Assembly (NCBI RefSeq): GCF_000427805.1
Contig: NZ_KE386588.1
Coordinates: forward strand, 108,266-172,265
Length of the DNA stretch: 64,000 nt
Reading direction: 5' to 3'
DNA from: Budvicia aquatica DSM 5075 = ATCC 35567
Lineage (GTDB): Bacteria > Pseudomonadota > Gammaproteobacteria > Enterobacterales > Enterobacteriaceae
The notes beneath the pieces are model-generated. The model saw nothing but the letters and a program-made list of their open reading frames with translations. It did no database searches and had not been told where the DNA came from. Position 1 is the first letter of the stretch. Each line of letters opens with the position of its first letter. This document shows, piece by piece, positions 35,415-46,091 of this stretch. Both the position numbers and the translations under genes were made by a program.

Positions 35415-37052
35415 ATGTCCAATCAATCAATACCCCATGCGGGGGCTGAAGTTAAAGAATCCTGGATACCAATGATCACCATCGCGCTAGCCCAGATTTT
35501 AATGTCATTTAACGTCGCCTCCCTGCCGGTTGCATTAGGTGGAATGGTCAAAAGCTTCAACGTACCACCGACCACCATTGCAACAGCAATTGTTATGTAC
35601 TCTCTGTCGGTTGCCGGTTTTGTTATGTTAGGTGCCAAGCTGAACCAGCGCTTCGGACCACTGATTGTCTTTCGCAGTACCGTTCTGCTATTCGGTATTG
35701 CTCAGGTGATGATGACATTCAGCCCGAATGCCACCATCATGATCAGCGCTCAGGCATTAAGCGGTTTTGCCGGGGCGGCCTTAGTGCCGGCATTAGTCGC
35801 ACTCATCGCTGAAAACTATCGTGGAACTCAACAAGCGACGGCGCTGGGTGCTTTGGGCTCCGCCCGGGCAGGTGCCGGTGTGGCGGCGTTCCTTATTGGC
35901 GGCGTACTGGGTACCTACATCGGCTGGCGCCCTGCTTTCGGCATATTGATTGTGCTTTCTGCGGTAATCTTTGTGCTGAGTTTCCGTTTAAAGGCGGATA
36001 AAGGACGCCCGGAAATTGGTATCGATATCATCGGTGTTATTTTAGCCGCATCGGCCATTATTCTGCTGTCGTTTGGATTTAATAACCTCAACCGCTGGGG
36101 CTTCGGCCTGGTTCGCGATGGTGCACCTTTTGATCTGCTCGGCTTCTCACCAGCACCTTTTATGATCGTGTTAGGTATCGTATTGGGTCAGGCGTTTGTT
36201 GTATGGACTCGCCGTCGCCAGCAGCAAGGAAAAACGCCTTTACTGGCGCTGGAAGTCATTACTTCATCCAGTGAACGCTCTGCCGTATTCGCTATGTTTG
36301 CAGTCGTCGCGCTGGAGGCGATGCTGAACTTCTCCGTGCCGCTATATATTCAAATCGTTCAGGGTAGTACTCCGCTGGCGACGGCTATCGCAATGATGCC
36401 GTTTAACCTGTCGGTCTTTTTCTCTGCCATGTTAATCGTACGCTTCTATAAAAAGCTGACTCCGCGCGCCATAGGCCGCTATGGCTTTATCACCTGTACT
36501 ATTGCGCTGTTATGGTTAGCCTTCGTAGTGCGTAATAACTGGAGCGAATTTGCCGTCCTGTTTGGTCTGGTGGTCTTTGGTATTGGCCAAGGTTCACTGG
36601 TCACCTTACTGTTTAACGTATTGGTCAGCGCCTCACCAAAAGAGCTGGCTGGCGACGTAGGCTCTTTACGCGGTACAACAAATAATCTGGCCAATGCTAT
36701 CGGTACTGCCGTAGCCGGTGCCTTACTGGTTGGTTTGTTAAGTGCCAACGTAATGCGTGGCGTTGCTGAAACCCCGATACTGACGCCTGAAATTCAAGCT
36801 CAGGTTAATATGGACAGCATTAACTTCGTAAGTAATGACCGCCTACAGAGCGTATTGTCACAAACTACAGCCACCCCAGAACAGGTTGCTGAAGCCGTTC
36901 GGGTAAATGAAGAAGCCCGTTTACGTGCACTGAAGTTCGGCCTGTTAATCATGGCGCTGTTATCTTTACTCTCTATCTTCCCTGCCGGTCGTTTGCCTGA
37001 TTACCTGCCGGGTGAACTACCTGCGGATAATTTGGATAAGAAAGCTAAATAA
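35415..37052 (+). CDS. MFS transporter, 14-segment DHA2-like
   Basis: This 545-residue inner-membrane protein has 14 predicted segments. SLPVALGGMVKSFNVPPTTIATAIVMYSLSVAGFVMLGAKL resembles the first two helices of DHA2 carriers, but with several substitutions. A cytoplasmic insertion follows helix 6. A long periplasmic loop (about residues 455-500) precedes the last helix. It lies 96 bases after glsA in the same direction and before a strong terminator, so the two may be co-transcribed. Where E. coli pairs glsA with the amino-acid carrier ybaT, this genome has an exporter-type protein. The substrate is unknown. Confidence 0.8.
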   Translation: MSNQSIPHAGAEVKESWIPMITIALAQILMSFNVASLPVALGGMVKSFNVPPTTIATAIVMYSLSVAGFVMLGAKLNQRFGPLIVFRSTVLLFGIAQVMMTFSPNATIMISAQALSGFAGAALVPALVALIAENYRGTQQATALGALGSARAGAGVAAFLIGGVLGTYIGWRPAFGILIVLSAVIFVLSFRLKADKGRPEIGIDIIGVILAASAIILLSFGFNNLNRWGFGLVRDGAPFDLLGFSPAPFMIVLGIVLGQAFVVWTRRRQQQGKTPLLALEVITSSSERSAVFAMFAVVALEAMLNFSVPLYIQIVQGSTPLATAIAMMPFNLSVFFSAMLIVRFYKKLTPRAIGRYGFITCTIALLWLAFVVRNNWSEFAVLFGLVVFGIGQGSLVTLLFNVLVSASPKELAGDVGSLRGTTNNLANAIGTAVAGALLVGLLSANVMRGVAETPILTPEIQAQVNMDSINFVSNDRLQSVLSQTTATPEQVAEAVRVNEEARLRALKFGLLIMALLSLLSIFPAGRLPDYLPGELPADNLDKKAK

Positions 37053-37070
37053 TTACTGATTGCTATAACA

Positions 37071-37117
37071 AAAACACTGGCAGCATGCCGATAAAGCAAA
37101 GGCTGTCAGTGTTTTTT
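37071..37117 (+). terminator. Terminator after the glsA-linked MFS gene
   Basis: A 14-bp stem (AAAACACTG-CAGC / GCTG-CAGTGTTTT with one G:T pair) has a 17-base loop and is followed by TTTTTT. Confidence 0.85.
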
Positions 37118-37544
37118 CATTTATATGCTGTCGCTATTTTACCCGGCGAAATGGTCGCGCCTTCAAACGCCCCCCTACCCGTTAGCAACAAAAGATCCAA
37201 CCTGGCAACGGCATAGCCGTCAGGCGCAATAAGTAAAGATGACAAGTTTGATAAGGGTCAAAGCCGACAGACGGACATTGTGATTATTTATCTCAAATTC
37301 AAAAGCAATCAAGTGCTCAAAGTAAAGGCTATTGGACACTTATTTGAGTCTAATAATTGGTGAGAAATAAAAAACAGCCTAAAAAGTATTCAACGGAGGA
37401 AGTTATTGATTAAATAATATAATTAGCCTATTTTTCACACAGAATCATCATGAAAACGCAACCATCAATAGTGCTTGAGCTATACTCAATATACAAACTA
37501 AAAGTCACAAAGCATTATGCCTATCACACTTCTGTTAGCATTGT

Positions 37545-37577
37545 TTTGAGGAACCTCAAAGTGTGATATATATCACA
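37545..37577. promoter_or_regulatory. CRP-type site and adjacent palindrome upstream of raiA
   Basis: TGTGATATATATCACA (37562-37577) has both perfect CRP half-sites at the standard spacing. Directly before it lies a second perfect inverted repeat, TTTGAGG-AA-CCTCAAA (37545-37560). They are 66 and 83 bases before the raiA start. The rest of the 591-bp gap 37053-37643 holds the terminator at 37071 and AT-rich sequence with nothing else recognised. Confidence 0.7.
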
Positions 37578-37643
37578 TAATAGTTTGGCAACAACGGTAT
37601 TCTAAATTCATATCTGACGGCAATTGACTAAGAGGTAAGTTAT

Positions 37644-37982
37644 ATGACATTAAATATCACTAGCAAACAAATGGACATTACCCCGGCAATACGCGCTCAC
37701 GTCGAAGACCGTCTTAAAAAACTAGAGAAATGGCAGGCTCAGTTAATTAATCCTCATATTGTGTTATCAAAAGAGCCAAAAGGATTTATGGCAGATGCCG
37801 CAATCACTACGCCAAATGGCCCACTGGTAGCCAGTGCCAAACATGAAGATATGTATGCGGCAATCAATGAGTTGATTATAAAGCTCGAAAGACAACTGAA
37901 TAAGGTACAGCATAAAAGTGAAGCTCGCCGCGCAGAGGCCAGCGTTAAAGATGCTAACCTGCAGCAGCTACAAGAAGACTAA
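37644..37982 (+). CDS. raiA: Ribosome-associated translation inhibitor RaiA
   Basis: RaiA (YfiA, protein Y) binds the 30S decoding region in stationary phase or cold shock, blocking translation and stabilising 70S monomers. The 112-residue protein begins [30 protein letters not shown] and continues [13 protein letters not shown] and [22 protein letters not shown], matching E. coli RaiA, including the short C-terminal tail that distinguishes it from Hpf. A CRP-type site lies upstream and a strong terminator downstream. In E. coli it is next to pheL-pheA; here ldtB lies between them. Confidence 0.96.
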   Translation: MTLNITSKQMDITPAIRAHVEDRLKKLEKWQAQLINPHIVLSKEPKGFMADAAITTPNGPLVASAKHEDMYAAINELIIKLERQLNKVQHKSEARRAEASVKDANLQQLQED

Positions 37983-38003
37983 ATTTAACCCGTTCTTTTC
38001 TAA

Positions 38004-38027
38004 CGCGCCCTCTGGGCGCGTTTTTTT
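38004..38027 (+). terminator. Terminator after raiA
   Basis: CGCGCCC-TCT-GGGCGCG is followed by seven T. Confidence 0.92.
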
Positions 38028-38165
38028 ATATCTGTAAGATCAACAATCTAAAGCATCAGGCTGACCTTGTTATATTCCATTCTGCGTGTATTAGTTCCTT
38101 CTTTTCCTAACTGGATATATAATTTATAAGACTACTGCCCGTGCAGCCACCACACCAACACGAAG

Positions 38166-39086
38166 ATGAAAATGAATATTCGCGCGTTCTTAACACTATC
38201 TCTGGCACTTGTCACATTCAGCCAGACTACTTTTGCTACTGTATACCCACTACCTCCCGGTAATAGCCGCTTGATTGGGGAAAATATCAATCTGATCATT
38301 CCTCAAGACAACAAACAGCCGCTGGAGAGTTTTGCCGCCCAGTACCAAATGGGCCTGAGTAATATGCTGGAAGCAAATCCTGGCGTGGACGCTCTGCTGC
38401 CTGCTCCCGGTAGCATGTTGGTCATTCCTCAGCAACTGATCCTGCCGGACACTCCGCGCGAAGGCATCATCGTTAACAGCGCTGAGATGAGAATTTATTA
38501 CTATCCAAAAGGCCAGAATAACGTTGTCGTGTTACCCATTGGTATTGGCCAGTTAGGTAAAGACACGCCGTTGAACTGGATTACTAAAGTCGAACGTAAA
38601 AAAGCCGGCCCTACCTGGACGCCGACTCAAAAAATGCATGAAGAATACAGAGCAATGGGCGAATCACTGCCTGCGGTATTCCCTCCGGGTCCGGATAACC
38701 CTATGGGCCTGCATGCGCTATATATCGGCCGCCTGTATGCTATTCACGGCACCAATGCTGATTTTGGTATCGGTCTGCGCGTAAGCCACGGCTGCGTTCG
38801 TATGCGTGCTGACGACATCAAATATCTGTTCGACAATGTGCCGGTCGGTACCCGCGTTCAGTTTATTAACGAGTCAGTCAAAGCTACGATTGAGCCGGAC
38901 GGTTCTCGCTATATTGAAGTACATAATCCGCTGTCGGCCAACCAAGCAGAATTTGAGTCTGAAGCACCGGTACCTATTACGCTTAACGCCACTATCAGTA
39001 ATATTATGGCCGACCCAAGTGTGAATCAGGGCGAAGTCCAGCAGGCAATTGAAACTCGTTCAGGCATGCCGGTTAAAGTTAACTAA
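38166..39086 (+). CDS. ldtB: L,D-transpeptidase (YbiS/LdtB type)
   Basis: This is a periplasmic L,D-transpeptidase that in E. coli attaches the Braun lipoprotein to peptidoglycan. The 306 residues include a signal peptide ([14 protein letters not shown]), a LysM-like segment at about 45-95 ([23 protein letters not shown]), and the YkuD domain with the active-site block [21 protein letters not shown] (His, Ser and catalytic Cys near residue 214). The [15 protein letters not shown] and KKAGPTWTP stretches fit YbiS better than ErfK, YcfS or YnhG. It lies between raiA and pheL, not its E. coli position. A terminator follows. Confidence 0.9.
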   Translation: MKMNIRAFLTLSLALVTFSQTTFATVYPLPPGNSRLIGENINLIIPQDNKQPLESFAAQYQMGLSNMLEANPGVDALLPAPGSMLVIPQQLILPDTPREGIIVNSAEMRIYYYPKGQNNVVVLPIGIGQLGKDTPLNWITKVERKKAGPTWTPTQKMHEEYRAMGESLPAVFPPGPDNPMGLHALYIGRLYAIHGTNADFGIGLRVSHGCVRMRADDIKYLFDNVPVGTRVQFINESVKATIEPDGSRYIEVHNPLSANQAEFESEAPVPITLNATISNIMADPSVNQGEVQQAIETRSGMPVKVN

Positions 39087-39107
39087 GTCCGGTTTATTGA
39101 TTAAGCT

Positions 39108-39141
39108 AAAAAGGGGCAGACCCGCAAAGTCGGCCCCTTTT
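39108..39141 (+). terminator. Terminator after ldtB
   Basis: The stem AAAAGGGGC / GCCCCTTTT encloses a GAC-type inner stem and ends in TTTTCT. Confidence 0.8.
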
Positions 39142-39313
39142 CTATTAACGCTTTATTATCCCCCGAACATGCTGCTGCTTTACCGGACAATATTGAACAA
39201 AAAATCACTTAACTTAATGATATTAAATAAATAATGTCACAACAGATGAAGTTATACAATCGAATCATATCCCGCTATTTTCTAATCAAAATCGCCGTAT
39301 AAAACAATATTGG

Positions 39314-39342
39314 TTGACAGGATCAAAACGCGGCGGTTAAGT
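39314..39342 (+). promoter_or_regulatory. Probable promoter of pheL-pheA
   Basis: A perfect -35 box TTGACA (39314-39319) is followed after 17 bases by TTAAGT as a -10 box. It lies 35 bases before the pheL start. Confidence 0.55.
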
Positions 39343-39376
39343 TAGAGGGCATTCAACACAGGAATATTACTATCCA

Positions 39377-39424
39377 ATGAAACATATACCGTTTTTCTTC
39401 GCTTTCTTTTTTACCGTCCCCTGA
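39377..39424 (+). CDS. pheL: pheA operon leader peptide
   Basis: This 15-residue peptide, MKHIPFFFAFFFTVP, contains six phenylalanines in two runs of three. It differs from E. coli PheL by about one residue. Ribosome stalling at the Phe codons when charged tRNA-Phe is scarce prevents formation of the terminator at 39484 and allows transcription of pheA. Confidence 0.95.
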   Translation: MKHIPFFFAFFFTVP

Positions 39425-39483
39425 CTGGGAGGCGATTCGTCCGTAACTCTGTAAAGAGTAGAAAGAAAGCGAAGACGAACATT

Positions 39484-39509
39484 AAAGCCTCCCAAAGGGG
39501 GGCTTTTTT
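39484..39509 (+). terminator. pheA attenuator terminator
   Basis: The stem AGCCTCCC / GGGGGGCT has a 3-base loop and is followed by six T, 35 bases before pheA. The region 39425-39483 should contain the alternative antiterminator pairing. Confidence 0.9.
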
Positions 39510-39544
39510 ATTGGATTTTATAAAAATAAAGGTGAGACAGCATC

Positions 39545-40702
39545 ATGAGCGATAACCCGTTATTAGGGATAAGAGAACGAATTACTGCGCTGGACCTCAA
39601 GCTATTAGAACTGTTGGCTGAACGCAGAGACTTAGCGCTGGACGTTGCCAGAACCAAGCAGGCCTCACACCTGCCAATCAGGGATAAAGAGCGGGAGCGG
39701 GATTTACTCAACGCCTTGGTTGAAGCGGGTAAAAAGCAGCGTCTCGACGGGTATTATATTACCCGCCTGTTCCAACTGATTATTGAAGACTCCGTCCTGA
39801 CGCAGCAGGCGCTGTTACAACAAAACATCAACCAAGATACTCTGCGTACCGCAAGAATCGCCTTCCTTGGTCCTAAAGGCTCTTATTCTCACCTTGCGGC
39901 CAGACAATATGCCGCCCGGCATTTTGACCACTTGATCGAATGCGGATGCAGTAAATTTGATGATATCTTTAAGCAGGTCGAAATCGGTCAGGCTGATTAC
40001 GGTATTCTGCCGATTGAAAACACCAGCTCAGGTTCAATTAATGAAGTTTACGATCTGCTTCAGTCAACCAATCTGTTTATCGTGGGCGAGTTAACCAACC
40101 CAATTAATCACTGTTTACTTTCGGCTGTTGATACCGATCTGAGCCAGATAGAAGTGGTTTATAGCCATCCTCAGCCTTTCCAGCAGTGTAACCAGTACTT
40201 AAACGGCTTCCCTCACTGGAAAATCGAATATTGCGAAAGCACTTCCGCAGCGATGGAAAAAGTGGCCAGCTTAAAGTCACCAAAAGCGGTGGCCTTAGGC
40301 AGTGAACCCGGCGGTGCGTTGTATAAGCTTCAGGTACTGGAACACAGTCTGGCTAACCAAAAAGATAATATTACCCGCTTTATTATTGTGGCGCGTAAGC
40401 GTGTAGAAGTGGCACCACAGATCCCGGCAAAAACCACCATTATTATGGCAACGGGCCAGCAATCAGGCGCATTGGTGGAAGCCCTGCTGGTATTACGTAA
40501 CCACAATATTGTAATGACCAAACTGGAATCGCGCCCCATCAATGGTAATCCGTGGGAAGAGATGTTCTATATCGATACTCAGGCCAACCTCAATTCAGCC
40601 AATATGCAGGCGGCGCTTGAGGACCTCACGCCAATAACCCGCTCAATTAAAGTTTTGGGCTGTTATCCGAGTGAAACCGTCGTTCCGGTTAATCCGACAT
40701 AG
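39545..40702 (+). CDS. pheA: Bifunctional chorismate mutase / prephenate dehydratase
   Basis: PheA converts chorismate to prephenate and then to phenylpyruvate, committing to phenylalanine. The 385 residues contain an AroQ chorismate mutase at about 5-95 ([29 protein letters not shown]), the prephenate dehydratase at about 105-285 ([45 protein letters not shown] with the catalytic Thr), and a C-terminal ACT domain for phenylalanine feedback ([27 protein letters not shown]). It is controlled by the pheL attenuator. Confidence 0.97.
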   Translation: MSDNPLLGIRERITALDLKLLELLAERRDLALDVARTKQASHLPIRDKERERDLLNALVEAGKKQRLDGYYITRLFQLIIEDSVLTQQALLQQNINQDTLRTARIAFLGPKGSYSHLAARQYAARHFDHLIECGCSKFDDIFKQVEIGQADYGILPIENTSSGSINEVYDLLQSTNLFIVGELTNPINHCLLSAVDTDLSQIEVVYSHPQPFQQCNQYLNGFPHWKIEYCESTSAAMEKVASLKSPKAVALGSEPGGALYKLQVLEHSLANQKDNITRFIIVARKRVEVAPQIPAKTTIIMATGQQSGALVEALLVLRNHNIVMTKLESRPINGNPWEEMFYIDTQANLNSANMQAALEDLTPITRSIKVLGCYPSETVVPVNPT

Positions 40703-40740
40703 ATTGATCCAGTCAGAAATTTGGGTTCGCCATAGATAAA

Positions 40741-40767
40741 AAAACCACCTCGAAAAGGTGGTTTTTT
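40741..40767. terminator. Bidirectional terminator between pheA and mrcB
   Basis: AAAACCACCT / AGGTGGTTTT is flanked by A-run and T-run on both sides, between convergent pheA and mrcB. Confidence 0.9.
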
Positions 40768-40839
40768 TACTGGCAAGACGCTTAATTTAATTTCAGCCTA
40801 GCTGAGTAGCTGAAAACAGCATGTTGAACGCGTAGGGCC

Positions 40840-43182
40840 TTAACCCCCGCCGAACATATCCTTAATCCAGCCCGCAACGCCATCGGCATCTTTCTGCTCA
40901 TTAAGCGGTTGCTGTTCGGGCTGAGTGGTTGTCTGTTGTGGCACCTGACACAATGACTGCGGATAGTCAGTCCATACCGGTAAACTACGATTGCCGCCAC
41001 CGCCGCAAACAAAGTTACCGTCGGCATCAATGTTCATCAGTTCAATATGTTCAGGTGGGACCAAGTTCAGCGCTAACGGCGTCTGGTTCTCCAGATAACG
41101 GCGATATAGCGTTAAAGCACCGTTCGCACCGGTCAGCTTAGCCGGGCCGTTGTTATCGCGGCCAACCCAGGTAATCACCACTTCTTTACCATCAATACCA
41201 ACAAACCAGCTGTCGCGTAAATCGTTAGTGGTACCGGTCTTAGCGGCTAAATGGAAATTGGGGAACTTAACCGCCAACGAGCGGGAAGTTCCACGCTCAA
41301 CCACCTGCTGCATACCATATAACGTCAGATAAGCCGCCTGAGGTTCTACCGTACGCTGCGCCTGTGGCAAACTCTGATAAAGCACAGTGCCGTCTTCAGC
41401 AATCACCGAACGCAGAACGGATAACGGAGCCCGCTGGCCGCCGCTGGCAATGGTCTGATACATCTGAGCCGTTTCCATTGGCGTTAAGCTGGTTGAGCCT
41501 AACAGCATCGCCGGAACCGTAGTAATCGATGTAGCGGGAACACCTAAGCGTTGGAGCATTGAATTGACTTTATCCAGCCCTAAATCCAGACCGAGATTTA
41601 CCGTTGGAATATTTAACGAGTTGGCTAAAGCATCAACCAATAGCACTCGCCCGCGGAACTGGCGATCGTAGTTCTGCGGCTGCCACAATTTGCCTCCCGG
41701 CTGTTTTAGCGCCAGAGGTTGATCGTTCAGCCAGGTATTCAGACGGAAAACGTTAGGCTCACTCAACGCAGCCAAATAAGTCGGAGGCTTAGCCAAAGAA
41801 CCAATCGGACGACGGGCATTTACCGCCCGGTTGTAACCGGCATACTGAGGCTGTGATCCACCAATAACCGAACGCACTTCACCGCTAAAACGGTCAACGA
41901 TCACCATCGCCGTTTCCAAATCGTCAACGTTACGAGCCGATCTTAGTGCGGGAATCCCCTCTTCAATCGCTTTCTCTGCTGCTGATTGAGAAACGGGGTC
42001 GAGCGTCGTAAAGATTTTAACCCCGGCCATGTCTTCAACTTTATTACCGAGCTTATCTTTCAGTTCCTGATGCACCAGTTGCATAAACGCAGGCTGTGGC
42101 GTAATGACGCCACCTCTTGGCTGAATCCCCAATGGGCGAGCGCTTAGCACATCATATAGTTCTTGATCGATAACGTTTTGCTGCTGAGCAAGGCGTAATA
42201 CCAGATTGCGTCGTTCCAGTACGATCCCCGGATTCTTCCACGGGTTGTACAGTGAGGCACCTTTTACCATACCGACCAACATCGCCTGTTGATCAACGCT
42301 CAGTTCATTAACCGGACGACCAAAGAAGTAGAGGCTGGCCAGCGGGAATCCACGAATTTGGTCAGCGCCGCTTTGGCCTAAATAAACTTCGTTCATATAC
42401 AGTTCAAGAATACGATCTTTGCTGTAGCGGGCATCCAGAATAATCGCCATATAGGCTTCGCGCAGCTTACGTGACAGTGAGCGCTCGTTGGTCAAAAACA
42501 GGTTTTTAACCAATTGCTGAGTCAGAGTACTGCCCCCCTGAACCGCTCTACCGGCCGTAATATTCGCGACTACAGCCCGGCCAATCGAATACAAACTGAC
42601 GCCGTCATGCTGGTAGAAATGACGGTCTTCGGTGGCTATTAGCGTATCAACCATCGGATAAGGGAAGTTTTTACGCTCCACAAACAGCCGCTGTTCACCG
42701 TTAGGAGCCTGAAGCATGGTGATCAGTTTAGGATCCAGACGGAAGAAGCCGAACTCCCGGCCAGTGTCTAAATTCAGAATACGCGCCAAGCCATTGCTAT
42801 TAAACTCAAGGCGAGCACGGATTTGCCCTTCTTTAACATCCGGGAAATCAAACGGTCTGCGTAACAGATCGATGTTATCACCCTGAACGGTAAATTCTCC
42901 GGGGCGAGTAATCTTGGAGACGTTACGATATTGCATACCGTTAAGCAGGTCGATCATCTCTTTTTTACTGTAAGACATGCCCGGTTCAAGGTTAACCATG
43001 CGTCCGTAAACCGCCGCCGGCAGCTGCCAGACTTTACCGTCAATCCGGTTGCGGATTTGTGAATCAAGATAGATTCCATAGAACGCCAGCAGCGCAATAG
43101 CAACAATTGCCAGCTTAATGATTAAACCGATAAAACGGCGTAAACCACTTGGCTTACGGGATTTTACCTTTCTACGAGCCAT
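40840..43182 (-). CDS. mrcB: Penicillin-binding protein 1b (bifunctional)
   Basis: PBP1b polymerises and cross-links peptidoglycan at the inner membrane. Of 780 residues, a short basic tail precedes one transmembrane helix (about 18-40). A UB2H domain at about 60-150 would bind the activator LpoB. The GT51 transglycosylase has [14 protein letters not shown] and [13 protein letters not shown]. The transpeptidase has SLAK (in [11 protein letters not shown]), SLN (in ANSLNIPT) and KTGT. E. coli PBP1b is 844 residues; here the N-terminal cytoplasmic tail is shorter, like the gamma form. It is followed on the same strand by no other gene; hrpB lies upstream. Confidence 0.95.
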   Translation of the reverse strand: MARRKVKSRKPSGLRRFIGLIIKLAIVAIALLAFYGIYLDSQIRNRIDGKVWQLPAAVYGRMVNLEPGMSYSKKEMIDLLNGMQYRNVSKITRPGEFTVQGDNIDLLRRPFDFPDVKEGQIRARLEFNSNGLARILNLDTGREFGFFRLDPKLITMLQAPNGEQRLFVERKNFPYPMVDTLIATEDRHFYQHDGVSLYSIGRAVVANITAGRAVQGGSTLTQQLVKNLFLTNERSLSRKLREAYMAIILDARYSKDRILELYMNEVYLGQSGADQIRGFPLASLYFFGRPVNELSVDQQAMLVGMVKGASLYNPWKNPGIVLERRNLVLRLAQQQNVIDQELYDVLSARPLGIQPRGGVITPQPAFMQLVHQELKDKLGNKVEDMAGVKIFTTLDPVSQSAAEKAIEEGIPALRSARNVDDLETAMVIVDRFSGEVRSVIGGSQPQYAGYNRAVNARRPIGSLAKPPTYLAALSEPNVFRLNTWLNDQPLALKQPGGKLWQPQNYDRQFRGRVLLVDALANSLNIPTVNLGLDLGLDKVNSMLQRLGVPATSITTVPAMLLGSTSLTPMETAQMYQTIASGGQRAPLSVLRSVIAEDGTVLYQSLPQAQRTVEPQAAYLTLYGMQQVVERGTSRSLAVKFPNFHLAAKTGTTNDLRDSWFVGIDGKEVVITWVGRDNNGPAKLTGANGALTLYRRYLENQTPLALNLVPPEHIELMNIDADGNFVCGGGGNRSLPVWTDYPQSLCQVPQQTTTQPEQQPLNEQKDADGVAGWIKDMFGGG

Positions 43183-43318
43183 GAACTTCTCCCGATACCA
43201 TTACTATTATCCTCTTGATACTGATTATTTGGTTGTAATTTGAAGCTTACGCGCGCGCATTATACCCTAATAGTTCTCTGGGCGAGGAATTCAGATTCCC
43301 TGTGCGCTTAAGCTATTG

Positions 43319-45763
43319 TTATCCGGTCTGAAAACGTTTTGTTTTGCGGGTCGGCGTCGCATTAGCCGGATCGTCAGGCCAAACATGTTTGGGATAACGA
43401 CCTTTCATCTCCTTCTGCACCTCTTTATAAGCGCCCTGCCAAAAAGCAGCCAAATCCTGAGTGATTTGTAACGGCCGGTGTGCCGGAGATAACAGCTCAA
43501 CGATTAGCGGAACGCGGCCGTCGGCAATCGACGGCGTTGATTTCTCACCGAACATTTCTTGTAGTCTGACCGCTAAAGCGGGCTGGCGTTCAGTGTCATA
43601 GCGAATAGGCAACCATGAACCGGTGGGAACACAATAAGAAGCAGGCAAAGCCTTATCCAGCCTCTGGCGCTGTTGCCAGTCCATCAGGCGACCTAAGGCT
43701 TCCGACAGGTTAACTTGCTTAAGACTTTTTATATCCCGCACTTTATTCAGGGAAGGCAGCAGCCATGTTTCCAGCGTCGCTAATAGCCCGTCATCACTAA
43801 CGTCCGGCCATTGCTCTTGCGCCAGCCAGCGCCGGGCACACATAATCCGAGTTCGCAGTTGCATGGCATCTTCATCCCACCCCAGAGCGTCAATGCCCTG
43901 AGTCCTTATCCAGTCCAGCAGCGCCGAATGAAGCTGTTGTTCCGACGGTTTCGCCAGCGGAGCTGCTTTAAAAATCAAACGCCCTATTTGCTGGCGCTGC
44001 CATGCGCGCAAGGTCCCCTTTTCTTCATCCCATTCAATCGCACTTTGCTGGCGAACTAAACCAGGCAGCCTTAGGGCTAAAGCCTCGGGATCTAATACTG
44101 AAGCCAACAGTATTCGGGCATCAGGGCTATTCGCTCCCTGTAGTAGATTGGCAGCCACCAGCCAGTCACAGCGGCATAATCCATCATCGGTATCCAACTG
44201 GGCCCCCATGCCGTTTGCCAGCAGGTATCTCCCCTCTTCCCCTCGTTTTCGGGCAATACGGTCAAAGTAACCAACGGCCAATAAAAAAGGCACTTCGTCA
44301 GCATCAACATTGGCATTAGATATCCGTAAACGCTGCCCCAACTGTCTGGCCCGCTTATTCCACTGAGGCTGAGAGTGGGTAAGCCAATAACCGATATCGC
44401 GTACTCCGCTTCTTGGCGGTTCTTCAATAATCGCCGCTAACAATAAAGCCGTTGTGGCACACGCAGCACGTTGATTTTTAGCATAAACAATCATCGCTGC
44501 TAAACGTGGATCGCTACCAACCTCAGCCATCTGGCGCCCGAACGCCGTCAGCGCGCCCTGCGGGTCAATAGCGCCAAGCTGGGTGAGTAATATTTTTGCG
44601 GCAGCGATGGATGCCGGTGGCGGCTGGTCCAGCCAGCGCATCTGGTTGATATCCCGGCATCCCCACTGAAGAAGTTCCAGTAGCATACCGGAGAGGTCCG
44701 CCTGCATAATTTCTGGCTCACCCTGTTCGGCAGCCCGCTCAGCCTGTTCCTTGGCTAACAAATGCCATGCGGCTCCGGCAGACAGTCGGCCTGCCCGGCC
44801 AGAACGCTGGGTCATTGAAGCTTTAGATATTCGCTGCGTAATCAAACGGGTCAGCCCGCTTTTAGCATCAAACCGAGCAACCCGTTCCAAACCGCTATCA
44901 ATCACCAAAGTAATACCATCAATGGTTAAGCTGGTTTCAGCAATATTGGTAGCCAATACCACTTTTCGCCGCCCCTCTGCTGAGGGTAATATCGCTTTTT
45001 GCTGTTCAGATAATGAAAGTGCGCCATACAGCGGGCAGAGATCAATATAGTCAGGCAGGCTGGAAGATAAATAGTTATATACGCGCTTAATCTCTGCCAC
45101 ACCGGGTAGAAACAGTAACATTGAGCCCTGATGGTGGTTGAGCAATTGTCTGGCCACCACAGCGACTTTTTCTTCAAAATATCCGCTGGCGGGCAGAGAA
45201 ATATAGTTTTGCTCAACCGGAAAACTCCGGCCTTCGGCATTAATCACCGGCGCATCCGGCAAGAACTGCTGGAGCTTTAGGTTGTCCAGCGTTGCCGACA
45301 TAATTAGTAGCTTAAGGTCATCGCGCAAACCGCCTTGCACATCCAACAGCAAACTTAAGGCTAAATCGGCCTGTAGGCTGCGCTCATGAAACTCATCCAG
45401 AATAATAAGTGATACGTCTTCCAGCATTGGATCCTGCTGAAGCATGCGGATAAGAACGCCTTCGGTCACCACTTCCAGACGAGTATTCGGTCCGCTAAGG
45501 CTTTCAGAGCGCATGCGATAGCCCACGGTATCACCAACGGCTTCATTACGTTGCTGGGCCAGTCGCTGTGCAACGTTACGCGCAGCCAGACGACGAGGTT
45601 CCAACATAATGATGCGCCCGACCAACCATGGTTGTTCAAGCAGGCGTAGCGGTAACCAAGTTGACTTACCCGCACCGGGCGGAGCCTGTAACAACACCGT
45701 CGGCGATTGCCGCAGTGCATTAAGCAATGATTCCAGAACTTCACTGACCGGCAGAGATACCAC
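43319..45763 (-). CDS. hrpB: ATP-dependent RNA helicase HrpB
   Basis: This is an 814-residue DExH helicase. Walker A is LLQAPPGAGKSTWLP near residue 25, motif II is IILDEFHERSLQADLAL, motif III is MSATLD and motif VI is TQRSGRAGRLSAG. An HA2 domain follows, then the long HrpB-specific C-terminal region ending PKHVWPDDPANATPTRKTKRF. The role of HrpB is not fully established; it belongs to the RNA helicase A family. Adjacent mrcB is the standard enterobacterial neighbour. The usual thpR (ligT) gene between hrpB and sfsA is absent; a repeat element lies there. Confidence 0.94.
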   Translation of the reverse strand: MVSLPVSEVLESLLNALRQSPTVLLQAPPGAGKSTWLPLRLLEQPWLVGRIIMLEPRRLAARNVAQRLAQQRNEAVGDTVGYRMRSESLSGPNTRLEVVTEGVLIRMLQQDPMLEDVSLIILDEFHERSLQADLALSLLLDVQGGLRDDLKLLIMSATLDNLKLQQFLPDAPVINAEGRSFPVEQNYISLPASGYFEEKVAVVARQLLNHHQGSMLLFLPGVAEIKRVYNYLSSSLPDYIDLCPLYGALSLSEQQKAILPSAEGRRKVVLATNIAETSLTIDGITLVIDSGLERVARFDAKSGLTRLITQRISKASMTQRSGRAGRLSAGAAWHLLAKEQAERAAEQGEPEIMQADLSGMLLELLQWGCRDINQMRWLDQPPPASIAAAKILLTQLGAIDPQGALTAFGRQMAEVGSDPRLAAMIVYAKNQRAACATTALLLAAIIEEPPRSGVRDIGYWLTHSQPQWNKRARQLGQRLRISNANVDADEVPFLLAVGYFDRIARKRGEEGRYLLANGMGAQLDTDDGLCRCDWLVAANLLQGANSPDARILLASVLDPEALALRLPGLVRQQSAIEWDEEKGTLRAWQRQQIGRLIFKAAPLAKPSEQQLHSALLDWIRTQGIDALGWDEDAMQLRTRIMCARRWLAQEQWPDVSDDGLLATLETWLLPSLNKVRDIKSLKQVNLSEALGRLMDWQQRQRLDKALPASYCVPTGSWLPIRYDTERQPALAVRLQEMFGEKSTPSIADGRVPLIVELLSPAHRPLQITQDLAAFWQGAYKEVQKEMKGRYPKHVWPDDPANATPTRKTKRFQTG

Positions 45764-45797
45764 GCAAACCCCAAGCTTCTTTTAATTGCAGAATAAA

Positions 45798-45924
45798 TAT
45801 ACCCAAAATAATTCGAGTTGCACCGCGGCGGCAAGAGAGCTAGTCCCGATGAGCTTACTCAGGTAAGCGATTCGGGTGAGTGAGCCCAGCCAACAAAGAT
45901 GCAGCCTGAAGTATGACGGGTATA
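45798..45924. repeat. Palindromic intergenic repeat, long copy (127 bp)
   Basis: The ends TATACCC / GGGTATA and the signatures AATAATTCGAGTTGCA / TGCAGCCTGAAGTATGA form the terminal inverted repeat. The core holds nested stems CCCGA / TCGGG and GCTTAC / GTAAGC. It has the same length as the copy at 8454. It fills much of the 328-bp gap between hrpB and sfsA; the remainder contains the divergent promoters only. Confidence 0.85.
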
Positions 45925-46091
45925 GCAATAACTAAAAAAATCCAGCCCATAGTGTAGCAGTTGAGGTCATCGGAGAAACGGATATCTGAACAACGGCGAA
46001 TAATGGTGGCATCGGCGGGCACATACCTGTACCTTATGCGCCCGAAACGCCCGAGTATTTTTGAGTCACGTATCCCATAACAGGAGTGATT

